The notes under the pieces: model-generated
The model's database searches: none
What the model saw: only the letters and a program-made list of their open reading frames with translations
Told to the model about the DNA's origin: nothing
Shown: in pieces, positions 32,247-38,852 of the stretch
Position numbering within the stretch: the stretch's first letter is position 1
Layout: the number at the start of each line of letters is the position of its first letter
Program-made: the position numbers and the translations under genes
Source: RGIG7213 sp045124505
Lineage (GTDB): Bacteria > Bacillota > Clostridia > Oscillospirales > CAG-272
Assembly: GCA_045124505.1 (NCBI GenBank)
Contig: JBGVLZ010000123.1
Coordinates: 62,001-126,000 of the forward strand
Reading direction: 5' to 3'
DNA: 64,000 bases

Positions 32247-32275
32247 ATTATACCATTATTTTTCCCAATAATCAA
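32247..32275 (-). promoter_or_regulatory. Sigma-A promoter for the peptide-binding protein
   Basis: Minus strand TTGATT (32270-32275), 17-base spacer, TATAAT (32247-32252). A stem GAGTAA/TTACTC lies in the leader, and an inverted repeat TTTGTACA/TGTACAAA (32302-32319) lies upstream of the -35. Confidence 0.82.
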
Positions 32276-32301
32276 TAATAAATAATTAATTTTTATGAAT
32301 G

Positions 32302-32319
32302 TTTGTACATTTGTACAAA
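32302..32319. promoter_or_regulatory. TTTGTACA inverted repeat upstream of oppA-like promoter
   Basis: TTTGTACA (32302-32309) and TGTACAAA (32312-32319) form an operator-like dyad about 27 bases beyond the -35. Confidence 0.4.
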
Positions 32320-32344
32320 ATGATTATGCGTTTTTGTGGCTTAT

Positions 32345-32372
32345 TGAACAAAAAACCGTTGAAAAACGGTCT
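32345..32372 (-). terminator. Terminator of the 114-residue membrane protein gene
   Basis: Arms ACCGTT (32355-32360) and AACGGT (32365-32370) with a short loop; the minus strand continues into a run of T. Confidence 0.7.
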
Positions 32373-32427
32373 TTTGTAAGAGAAAAGAAACAGAAATGTA
32401 ATAATAATTATTCAAATAATTAAATAA

Positions 32428-32772
32428 TTATTTACGTGAATTTAAGCCTGCAAAGGCGATTGCGAACATCACACAGCAAATAATGAACCCGAGCAAGGGT
32501 GATATCGTTCCTGCTTCCATGCCGCCGATTATTCCGAAAAATACAAGCGCACCAAGTGTAAAGGCGCAGCCGGAAGCATACTTTTTTACTATTGCAACGA
32601 ACAAGGAAGCTTCTTTGCTTTTAAAAACAGCACCGAGTGCAGATATTGAATAACCGATTACATATGCGGCGTATTCCGCACCGAGATACAGTGCAGAAAT
32701 AAATGCAATAAATGCCTCGCTTATTCCGAGTGATTTTTTTTCTGTGTATTTTAAAGAAATGTTGTTATTCAT
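32428..32772 (-). CDS. Membrane protein under S24-repressor-type operators, unknown function
   Basis: A 114-residue protein with about three membrane helices (around 17-45, 60-82 and 85-108) and no clear family. I start at ATG 32772 with GGAGGT directly upstream. Its promoter (32812-32840) is a consensus one and is overlapped by two copies of ACCGAAAATGGT, so it is very likely repressed by the LexA/CI-like protein encoded divergently. Confidence 0.75.
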   Translation of the reverse strand: MNNNISLKYTEKKSLGISEAFIAFISALYLGAEYAAYVIGYSISALGAVFKSKEASLFVAIVKKYASGCAFTLGALVFFGIIGGMEAGTISPLLGFIICCVMFAIAFAGLNSRK

Positions 32773-32787
32773 AACTACCTCCAAATT

Positions 32788-32799
32788 ACCGAAAATGGT
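32788..32799. promoter_or_regulatory. Operator 1 (ACCGAAAATGGT)
   Basis: Imperfect dyad with ACC/GGT half-sites, within the start of the minus-strand transcript and before its ribosome site. Identical to operator 2, 31 bases away. Confidence 0.7.
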
Positions 32800-32811
32800 T
32801 ATTGTGATTGC

Positions 32812-32840
32812 ATTATACACCGAAAATGGTAAAATGTCAA
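32812..32840 (-). promoter_or_regulatory. Consensus sigma-A promoter overlapped by operator 2
   Basis: Minus strand TTGACA (32835-32840), 17-base spacer, TATAAT (32812-32817). The second ACCGAAAATGGT copy (32819-32830) fills the spacer, so binding would block polymerase. Confidence 0.88.
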
Positions 32841-32880
32841 GAGAAAAAACGAAAAAAATCGAAAAAAGTGGAAAAATAAC

Positions 32881-32908
32881 TTGACAAAACGGTAAAATTG
32901 TGTATAAT
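32881..32908 (+). promoter_or_regulatory. Promoter of the LexA/CI-like regulator
   Basis: TTGACA (32881-32886), 16-base spacer, TATAAT (32903-32908). The spacer and the bases after the -10 contain ACGGTAAAAT and ATGGTAAAT, partial matches to the operator, consistent with weaker self-control. Confidence 0.82.
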
Positions 32909-32939
32909 GGTAAATGTAAAAAGATGATTGGAGTACATT

Positions 32940-33668
32940 ATGGACTGGCTTTTTGAAACGAAAAGAATAAAAAACGAAAAGGGCATGCGCAACGATGAGC
33001 TTGCACAGCGTGCGGGAATACCCGTAGGGACGCTTAATAAGATACTTGCAGGTCAGACGGGAAGCCCGAAGCTTTCCACGGTGTGCGCTATTGCCGATGC
33101 TCTCGGTGTTTCACTTTCTGAGCTTGTGGGCGGCGGTGATCTCTCCGATACAGAAAAGGAAATAATTAAAAAAATACGCACCCTTGACGGTGAGGGCTAC
33201 AGTGCTTTTTCACAGTGCCTTGACAGGGAATACAAACGTACGCTTGAAGAAAAGAAAAAGAAAAACAGCTCGTATGAGCTTGATGACGAAAGTACGGTAA
33301 AGATCCTGTTTTATGATATGCCCGTTTCCGCAGGATGCGGCTATTATCTTGACAGCACACGTGCGCAGAAGATAACTATTGCATCGACTCCCCTGACGGA
33401 AAAGGCTGATTTTGCGCTCCGTGTCAGCGGCGACAGTATGGAACCGAAATTTTCTGACGGTGACATTGTCATAATCGAATCCGGCGGACGTGTAGAAGAA
33501 GGCAAGGTTGGTATTTTTGTGCTCAACGGCGAAGGATATATCAAAAAATTCGGAGGCGACAGGCTCATTTCCCTCAATCCCTCGTATGCGGACATAAAAA
33601 TAAAGCCCAATGACTCATTTGAGTGCAAGGGGCTTGTGCTTGGCAGAATAAAGAAAAATTTACAGTAA
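32940..33668 (+). CDS. LexA/CI-like XRE-S24 transcriptional repressor
   Basis: A 242-residue regulator: helix-turn-helix at about 17-62 (RNDELAQRAGIPVGTLNKILAGQTG), a charged linker, and an S24 peptidase domain. The cleavage-type Ala131-Gly132 bond (PVSAGCG), catalytic Ser166 (VSGDSMEP) and Lys202/203 (GEGYIKKF) are all present, so RecA-stimulated self-cleavage is plausible. I start at ATG 32940 with GGAG seven bases upstream. No phage genes adjoin it; the likely target is the divergent membrane protein gene. Confidence 0.88.
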   Translation: MDWLFETKRIKNEKGMRNDELAQRAGIPVGTLNKILAGQTGSPKLSTVCAIADALGVSLSELVGGGDLSDTEKEIIKKIRTLDGEGYSAFSQCLDREYKRTLEEKKKKNSSYELDDESTVKILFYDMPVSAGCGYYLDSTRAQKITIASTPLTEKADFALRVSGDSMEPKFSDGDIVIIESGGRVEEGKVGIFVLNGEGYIKKFGGDRLISLNPSYADIKIKPNDSFECKGLVLGRIKKNLQ

Positions 33669-34346
33669 AACGGCACCGCCGATATCGGCGGGCACGGTGT
33701 GCGATAAACATACAGCTTCTGTTCGGTTTTCCCGACAGAAGCTTTTTATTTTTTCGCCGTCGGGGTGAAGTGAAATATCACCGAAAAAGTAGAGGTTGCC
33801 GTCACTGTAAAATGACGAACCGCCGACAAATCCGAAATTAAGACCCTTTAAAACAAAATGCCCCTCGGTGATCTTCAGAACATTTTCACCGTTTTCGGTA
33901 AGCGCACGGTATAAGCCTTCATCGGCTGTTATGTATCCGTTTTTTATTTTTGCAACGGAGCATTTTGTGTATCCCTGCTTCACCGCAACGGGCAAAAAAG
34001 CGTGCGAATTTGCAAATTCTTTGATTTTTTCTGACACAAACGGCAGATTGCCGTAAAGTGCTGAGTCGGTGAAAAGCACGTTGAAAAGAATATCGTAAGG
34101 GTATTGATTTCCGTATTCCTCATCCGTTATAACTGTCGGCAGAGAAGAAACAATATCCTTGTTTTTTTCGTAATAACTGCGTGTAAATAGGAGTTTTTCG
34201 CCGAGTCGCACCGTTATCATGTCCGCATGGGTGTTTACAAACGGCGGCAGACTTTCGTCATTCGGGATTATGATCGGCGAAAAGCCGTGTTTTTTTAAAA
34301 TTTCCTCAAAGGGCTTACCGCCCTGTCCTAAAATTATTTTTTTCAT
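33660..34346 (-). CDS. DUF6873-like protein, unknown function
   Basis: About 228 residues, cytoplasmic, no membrane segment. The blocks MKKIILGQGG, NTHADMITVRLGEKLLFTRS, VKQGYTKCSVAKI and FVGGSSFYSDGNLYFFGDISLHPDGEKI suggest a pentein-like (guanidino-group-modifying) fold as in the DUF6873 family; I see a Cys and His in the expected C-terminal region (VCLSH), but the catalytic set is not certain. I start at ATG 34346. Its 3' end overlaps the convergent repressor gene by nine bases. Family call is tentative. Confidence 0.65.
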   Translation of the reverse strand: MKKIILGQGGKPFEEILKKHGFSPIIIPNDESLPPFVNTHADMITVRLGEKLLFTRSYYEKNKDIVSSLPTVITDEEYGNQYPYDILFNVLFTDSALYGNLPFVSEKIKEFANSHAFLPVAVKQGYTKCSVAKIKNGYITADEGLYRALTENGENVLKITEGHFVLKGLNFGFVGGSSFYSDGNLYFFGDISLHPDGEKIKSFCRENRTEAVCLSHTVPADIGGAVLL

Positions 34347-34360
34347 AAGCCTTAAAAGCA

Positions 34361-34387
34361 AAAAAAGGACGTACACCGTCCCTTTTT
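34361..34387 (-). terminator. Terminator of rpmB
   Basis: GGACG (34367-34371) pairs with CGTCC (34377-34381); on the minus strand the stem is preceded by A5 and followed by T7. Confidence 0.65.
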
Positions 34388-34413
34388 ATATGCACATTTA
34401 AACAAACAGCTTG

Positions 34414-34599
34414 TTAAGCTCTGCTTACCTTGCCTGAGCGGAGGCAACGGGAACAAACGGCTACTGTCTTTGTAGTACCGTTTACATTAGCCTTAACCTT
34501 TCTTATGTTAGCCTTCCATGTTCTGCTTGTTTTACGGTTTGAGTGAGATACATTGTGACCGAATGTAACACCCTTTCCGCATACGCTGCATTTTGCCAT
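34414..34599 (-). CDS. rpmB: 50S ribosomal protein L28
   Basis: A 61-residue L28 with the usual CSVCGKGVTFGHNVSHSNRKT start and a C-terminal VCSRCLRSGKVSRA, which with the first pair gives a four-Cys zinc site. Own promoter at 34673-34701; probably a single gene. Confidence 0.98.
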   Translation of the reverse strand: MAKCSVCGKGVTFGHNVSHSNRKTSRTWKANIRKVKANVNGTTKTVAVCSRCLRSGKVSRA

Positions 34600-34672
34600 G
34601 CTTTACACCTCCCTGGCAGATTTATGTGAAGTCGAAACGACAAATTTTATACCGTTACAACAGACAACGGTC

Positions 34673-34701
34673 ATTATATCACAATGTTTTGGAAAAATCA
34701 A
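34673..34701 (-). promoter_or_regulatory. Sigma-A promoter for rpmB
   Basis: Minus strand TTGATT (34696-34701), 17-base spacer, TATAAT (34673-34678). Confidence 0.82.
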
Positions 34702-34767
34702 TACACTTTTCAAAAAAATGCAGATTAAATTGTGAATTTTTTTAAAAAAACGAATCAAAAAGCGGTT

Positions 34768-35511
34768 TTATCTCGGCTTTACGGACACTTCACCGCTGTA
34801 AATGCATCGTTTTTCTCCGTTTTCGGATAAAAATTCGAGCGAAAAATCGGGATTGACGGCGATAATTTTTCCGTCGCTTTCATAAAATTCCGAAAAAACA
34901 CGCACATTTTTGCCGACGGTTATGCAGTTTTCGCTGTATTCGTTAAAAATTTCATCACGGTCGAGAGAATCGATGGTGTCAAGCGCTTTTATTATCTCGG
35001 CACACAGTGCACCTTTGTTGGGCAAAATGCCCGTTTCCTCATAAATTGATGTTGCAATATCCTTTATTTCATCGGGAAGGACGGAATTTTCATCCCCGCA
35101 ATTTATCCCGATGCCTATTACCGTGCGGTGTGTATCGCCTGTATAGACCGTTTCGGCAAGTATCCCGCAAACCTTTTTGCCGTTTAAAAGCAGATCGTTT
35201 ACCCATTTTACCGAAAGGTCAACTCCTGTTATATTTTTGACAGCACGGCGCACTATCACACCGCATATGGCTGTTATGTCGGTAAGCTTTGAGATTTTTC
35301 CGCAGTAAAGATACGAAAGGTAAATACCGCCTGATGGAGAATGAAATGTTCTGTCATATCTGCCCCTGCCGGCTGTTTGCACTTTTGCGATTATGACCGA
35401 ACCGTGCGGGGCATCCTTCATTTTTTTCAGCTGTGTATTTGTCGAATCGGTGACATCAAGCACACTTACCGTCGAAAGCCTGTCTTTACTTAAATACTTT
35501 GAAAGGTTCAT
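34768..35511 (-). CDS. birA: Biotin-[acetyl-CoA carboxylase] ligase
   Basis: A 247-residue group I BirA (no N-terminal helix-turn-helix). VTDSTNTQLKK, AGRGRYDRTFHSPSGGIYLSY (biotin/ATP loop), KWVNDLLLNGKKVCGIL and GIGINCG are all in place. It attaches biotin to BCCP. Its ATG overlaps the recX stop by four bases, so it is expressed with recA-recX. Confidence 0.95.
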   Translation of the reverse strand: MNLSKYLSKDRLSTVSVLDVTDSTNTQLKKMKDAPHGSVIIAKVQTAGRGRYDRTFHSPSGGIYLSYLYCGKISKLTDITAICGVIVRRAVKNITGVDLSVKWVNDLLLNGKKVCGILAETVYTGDTHRTVIGIGINCGDENSVLPDEIKDIATSIYEETGILPNKGALCAEIIKALDTIDSLDRDEIFNEYSENCITVGKNVRVFSEFYESDGKIIAVNPDFSLEFLSENGEKRCIYSGEVSVKPR

Positions 35512-36146
35512 TTGTCAGCCCTCAGCTGTGAAATATGCTCAAAGGTAAAGCCGCGGCGGAGAAGCGCTGCGTATACCTTTTGCCGCTTTTTTGTGTCGCC
35601 GTCTGATAAAATATCATCCAAAAGCCCCTTTTGCTCTGCATAAATGCGAAGATTTTCGGTAAAATCCGTTTCTTTCATAAGCGTTTGTACTGCGTGTTGA
35701 ACGTATTTTCGCTCAAACCCCTTACATCTCAGCTTGTCGGATATCGCAAGCGGACCGTAAAATTGCTTTGCGGCACTCTTTGCAATGCGCAGTGCGTGGC
35801 TTTTTTCGTCAATATAACCCATTATTTCAAGCTGTGATGCGGCAGACTGTGCCACATCGGGAGTAAAATCCCTTGACGTCAGCTTTCGCACAAGTGCGGA
35901 TTTTGACATATCCGAATAAGATAAAAGGTCAAGCCCCTTTTTGATCGCACGGGTGATTTCCGCAAGCTCGGAAATAAATTCTATGTCATTTTCCGATAGC
36001 TCCCATCCCTTTATAAAACCGTATTGTGAGCAAAGTCTTGTTGAAACGGTAAATTTTCGGGAATTTTTCCCGTCACCGACGGTTATAACGGTCGTTCCGT
36101 CACCGAGGACGAGCTCCTCAGTGACGGAAAACACAGCATTATTCAT
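35508..36146 (-). CDS. recX: RecA regulatory protein RecX
   Basis: A 212-residue RecX built of three-helix repeats: LLSYSDMSKSALVRKLTSRDF, IAKSAAKQFYGPLAISDKLRCKG and YAALLRRGFTFEHISQL. It modulates RecA filaments. The N-terminal ~60 residues are an extension seen in Gram-positive RecX. It overlaps the end of recA by eight bases. Confidence 0.93.
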   Translation of the reverse strand: MNNAVFSVTEELVLGDGTTVITVGDGKNSRKFTVSTRLCSQYGFIKGWELSENDIEFISELAEITRAIKKGLDLLSYSDMSKSALVRKLTSRDFTPDVAQSAASQLEIMGYIDEKSHALRIAKSAAKQFYGPLAISDKLRCKGFERKYVQHAVQTLMKETDFTENLRIYAEQKGLLDDILSDGDTKKRQKVYAALLRRGFTFEHISQLRADK

Positions 36147-37269
36147 CGTCGCCGCTTATGTCAAGAAGCTTTATGTTGAAATCGTCGTCGTCCTCGTCAT
36201 CATCGTCATCAAGCTCATACGTTTCGCTGAGCGAAAGATCGATATCGTCCTTCTTTGCCTTGATAAGCTCCTCAAGCTCTTTCATAAGTGCAGGGTGTGT
36301 TTCAATATATTTACGTGTGTTTTCTTTACCCTGACCGAGTCTTTCACCCTTGTAGGAGAACCATGAGCCGCTTTTTTCGAGAATTTCCAAATCAACGCCT
36401 ATTTCGATTATTTCACTTGATTTTGAAATGCCCTTGCCGTAAAGAATGTCAAATTCCGCAACCTTGAAGGGGGGAGCGACTTTATTCTTTACAACCTTGC
36501 ATTTGATGTGGTTACCGTATGTTTCACCGCCTGTTTTGAGGCTTTCCTGCTTACGCACGTCAATTCTTACCGATGCGTAGAACTTCAGCGCACGTCCGCC
36601 GGGCGTTGTTTCGGGATTGCCGTACATAACGCCTACCTTTTCACGGAGCTGGTTGATGAATATAACAACGCAGTTTGTTTTTGCAATTGCGCCGGAAAGC
36701 TTACGGAGTGCCTGGCTCATCAGTCTTGCCTGAAGGCCTACGTGAGATGCACCCATTTCACCGTCGATTTCCTGCTGGGGAACGAGTGCGGCAACGGAGT
36801 CGACAACGACAACATCAACTGCACCCGAGCGCACGAGTGCTTCTGTTATTTCGAGTGCCTGCTCACCGCTGTCGGGCTGTGAAACAAGCAGGGAATTTAT
36901 ATCAACACCGAGTGCCTTTGCGTAAACGGGATCGAGAGCGTGTTCGGCATCTATGAATGCCGCTTCGCCGCCGAGCTTCTGAACCTCTGCAACAACGTGC
37001 AGGGCAACTGTTGTTTTACCTGAGGATTCAGGACCGAAGATCTCAACTATTCTTCCGCGGGGAACACCGCCGATTCCGAGTGCAAGGTCAAGCGTCAGCG
37101 AGCCTGTGGGCACGGCGCTTACCTGCATTGAAGCGTTGTCGCCAAGCTTCATTATAGTACCTTTTCCGAATTTCTTTTCTATCTGTGAAATTGACGTTGC
37201 AAGCGCTTTCTGCTTTTCGTCGGGTGCAACGCTCATAGGTGAGGGAGTCGGTTTTTTAGCTTTAGCCAT
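36139..37269 (-). CDS. recA: Recombinase RecA
   Basis: A 376-residue RecA. Walker A GPESSGKTT, FIDAEHALDPVYAKALGV, loop L1 and loop L2 (NQLREKVGVMYGNPETTPGGRALKFYAS) are intact, and the C-terminus ends in an Asp-rich tail (YELDDDDDEDDDDFN) that tempers DNA binding. A perfect Gram-positive SOS box (37292-37305) and a sigma-A promoter lie upstream, so it is LexA-controlled. GAAAGG precedes the ATG. First gene of recA-recX-birA. Confidence 0.98.
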   Translation of the reverse strand: MAKAKKPTPSPMSVAPDEKQKALATSISQIEKKFGKGTIMKLGDNASMQVSAVPTGSLTLDLALGIGGVPRGRIVEIFGPESSGKTTVALHVVAEVQKLGGEAAFIDAEHALDPVYAKALGVDINSLLVSQPDSGEQALEITEALVRSGAVDVVVVDSVAALVPQQEIDGEMGASHVGLQARLMSQALRKLSGAIAKTNCVVIFINQLREKVGVMYGNPETTPGGRALKFYASVRIDVRKQESLKTGGETYGNHIKCKVVKNKVAPPFKVAEFDILYGKGISKSSEIIEIGVDLEILEKSGSWFSYKGERLGQGKENTRKYIETHPALMKELEELIKAKKDDIDLSLSETYELDDDDDEDDDDFNIKLLDISGDDE

Positions 37270-37291
37270 TTTATATTATCCTTTCAAAAGG

Positions 37292-37305
37292 CGAACAGAT
37301 GTTCG
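37292..37305. promoter_or_regulatory. LexA (SOS) box of recA
   Basis: CGAAC-AGAT-GTTCG, an exact match to the Gram-positive SOS consensus, just downstream of the recA -10. Confidence 0.92.
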
Positions 37306-37315
37306 TTTTTATTTG

Positions 37316-37344
37316 ATTATATAACAACAAACCCGAAAAATCAA
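37316..37344 (-). promoter_or_regulatory. Sigma-A promoter for recA
   Basis: Minus strand TTGATT (37339-37344), 17-base spacer, TATAAT (37316-37321). The -35 region overlaps the hairpin CCCGAAAAA/TTTTTCGGG (37332-37354), likely terminator for proB. Confidence 0.8.
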
Positions 37345-37354
37345 GTTTTTCGGG
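37332..37354 (-). terminator. Terminator-like hairpin between proB and recA
   Basis: Arms CCCGAAAAA (37332-37340) and TTTTTCGGG (37346-37354) around a five-base loop; minus-strand transcripts from proB would meet it after the tandem hairpin array. Confidence 0.55.
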
Positions 37355-37400
37355 CATAGTTTACAATAAATTAATAATTTTGCTTTTTATGTTGCGTTTT

Positions 37401-37537
37401 GATGATGCAAAGCTTCGCTTTGATGATATACAAGGCTTTGCCTTGGTGATATGCAAAGCTTCGCTTTGATGATATGCAAGGCTTCGACTTGGTGATATGC
37501 AAAGCTTCGCTTTGATGATATACACGCCGGTGGCGTG
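37401..37537. repeat. Six-unit tandem hairpin array with GATGATAT linkers
   Basis: Units start at about 37401, 37422, 37446, 37468, 37492 and 37514, each 21-24 bases: a linker GATGATATGC/GATGATATAC then a six-base stem with three-base loop. Stems are CAAAGC/GCTTTG (three times), CAAGGC/GCCTTG, CAAGGC/GACTTG and CACGCC/GGCGTG, so base changes are matched on both sides. Not a CRISPR: spacers are too short and fixed. Same plan as 4-116. Confidence 0.88.
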
Positions 37538-37570
37538 ATTTTTTAAGGTGTCGGCAGAGCTGACGGACTT

Positions 37571-38362
37571 TTATTTCTTTTCTTTCGGAACGAAGTATGT
37601 TCCGACACCTCTGCCTGCGGCAATATCGTAAATAATGTCGGGATTTTCGCCGTTGGCAATTACCATGGCAATTCCTGCATCGGTTACTGTTTTTGCGGCT
37701 TCTATCTTTGTTCTCATGCCGCCTGTGCCACGTGCCGTACCCTCACCGCCTGCCATTTCCATAATGGTATCGTCAACGTCCTTGATGCGCTTGAGCATTA
37801 CGGCATCTTCAAATTCACGGGGATTTTTGTCATAAAGTCCGTCGATGTCGGAAAGGTTTATAAGAAGATCGGCATCTGACAAAAGCGCAACGAGTGCGGC
37901 AAGTGTGTCGTTTCCGCCGAATTTGATACCGTGATAGGAAATTGAGTCATTTTCGTTTACAACAGGGATGATACCCATTTCAAAAAGCGTGTTGAATGTA
38001 TTTCTGGCATTCTGCATAGGCTCTTCCTTCTCCATGACCGATTTTGTCAGAAGGATCTGAGCCACCTGATGACCATAGCCTGAGAAAAATCTGTCGTACA
38101 TACGCATAAGCTCAGTCTGTCCGACAGCCGCCATAGCCTGCTTTTCAATGAGCGTTGTGGGACGGTGCTCAAGGTTCACCTTTGCCGCACCTGCGGCAAC
38201 CGCGCCCGAGGAAACGAGTACCACCTGAACACCGTAATTTCTGATGTCGGATATGACACGTGCAAGCTTTTCCATACGGCGCAGATTGAGCTTGCCGTTA
38301 TCGTATGTAAGAGTCGATGTACCGACCTTGATAACTATTCTTTTATATGCAATATCGAGCAT
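37571..38362 (-). CDS. proB: Glutamate 5-kinase (without PUA domain)
   Basis: A 263-residue amino-acid kinase catalysing the first step of proline synthesis. Conserved blocks: VIKVGTSTLTYDNGKLN, LVSSGAVAAG, NENDSISYHGIKFGGNDTLAA and GTGGMRTKIEAAK. It ends at the kinase domain and lacks the C-terminal PUA domain of E. coli ProB, as in several Firmicutes. proA is not adjacent. Own promoter at 38461-38489. Confidence 0.95.
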   Translation of the reverse strand: MLDIAYKRIVIKVGTSTLTYDNGKLNLRRMEKLARVISDIRNYGVQVVLVSSGAVAAGAAKVNLEHRPTTLIEKQAMAAVGQTELMRMYDRFFSGYGHQVAQILLTKSVMEKEEPMQNARNTFNTLFEMGIIPVVNENDSISYHGIKFGGNDTLAALVALLSDADLLINLSDIDGLYDKNPREFEDAVMLKRIKDVDDTIMEMAGGEGTARGTGGMRTKIEAAKTVTDAGIAMVIANGENPDIIYDIAAGRGVGTYFVPKEKK

Positions 38363-38420
38363 AAAACCCCCTGTAATATGAATAAATCAAAGTATTTTCA
38401 AAAATATTATTAAAATACTC

Positions 38421-38449
38421 TTGCTTATTTCAAATATCTGTTATATAAT
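38421..38449 (+). promoter_or_regulatory. Promoter for the zapA operon
   Basis: TTGCTT (38421-38426), 17-base spacer, TATAAT (38444-38449). Face to face with the proB promoter. Confidence 0.7.
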
Positions 38450-38460
38450 GTAACAACGGC

Positions 38461-38489
38461 ATTATACTACTATGCTAAAAAAAAATCAA
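38461..38489 (-). promoter_or_regulatory. Sigma-A promoter for proB
   Basis: Minus strand TTGATT (38484-38489), 17-base spacer, TATAAT (38461-38466). Its transcript runs across the zapA promoter. Confidence 0.8.
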
Positions 38490-38536
38490 GTGTTAATTTT
38501 AAAAGTGTAATAAATATTCGGAAAAAGAGGTTTGTT

Positions 38537-38851
38537 ATGAAGGAAAGTGTAAAGGTTCAGGTTGCGGGTGTTACGTTTTTTGTCGTTACAGAGGACGGTA
38601 AGGAGCGTACCGAGGAAATTGCACACAGAGTCAATACGAAAATAAATAATCTCGTTTTGCAGACAACGAACTGCACAAAAATGAAAGCGGCGGCACTTTG
38701 CGCCATGGATTACTGCAGAGAATCCATTGAACAGCAGGAAGAGATCGAAAAGCTGAAGCAGAAGATAAAGAAGCTCGAGGGTGACCTCGCAAGAGGCAAA
38801 AACGCAAAAGCGGGCAGTTTTCTTGATTTAGATAAATCGGGGGATATTTGA
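38537..38851 (+). CDS. zapA: Cell division protein ZapA
   Basis: A 104-residue ZapA: N-terminal globular part (VQVAGVTFFVVTEDGKERTEEIAHRVN) and a C-terminal coiled coil (QQEEIEKLKQKIKKLEGDL). It bundles FtsZ filaments at midcell. It heads an operon with the U32 protease-like gene, whose GTG lies one base beyond its stop, a common clostridial order. Confidence 0.93.
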   Translation: MKESVKVQVAGVTFFVVTEDGKERTEEIAHRVNTKINNLVLQTTNCTKMKAAALCAMDYCRESIEQQEEIEKLKQKIKKLEGDLARGKNAKAGSFLDLDKSGDI

Positions 38852-38852
38852 C

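Noticed and set aside
32940..33668. Prophage repressor marking a phage region
   Set aside because: No integrase, structural or lysis genes on either side; neighbours are housekeeping genes.
37401..37537. CRISPR array
   Set aside because: Units are only 21-24 bases with no variable spacers and no cas genes; the varying part is a self-complementary stem.
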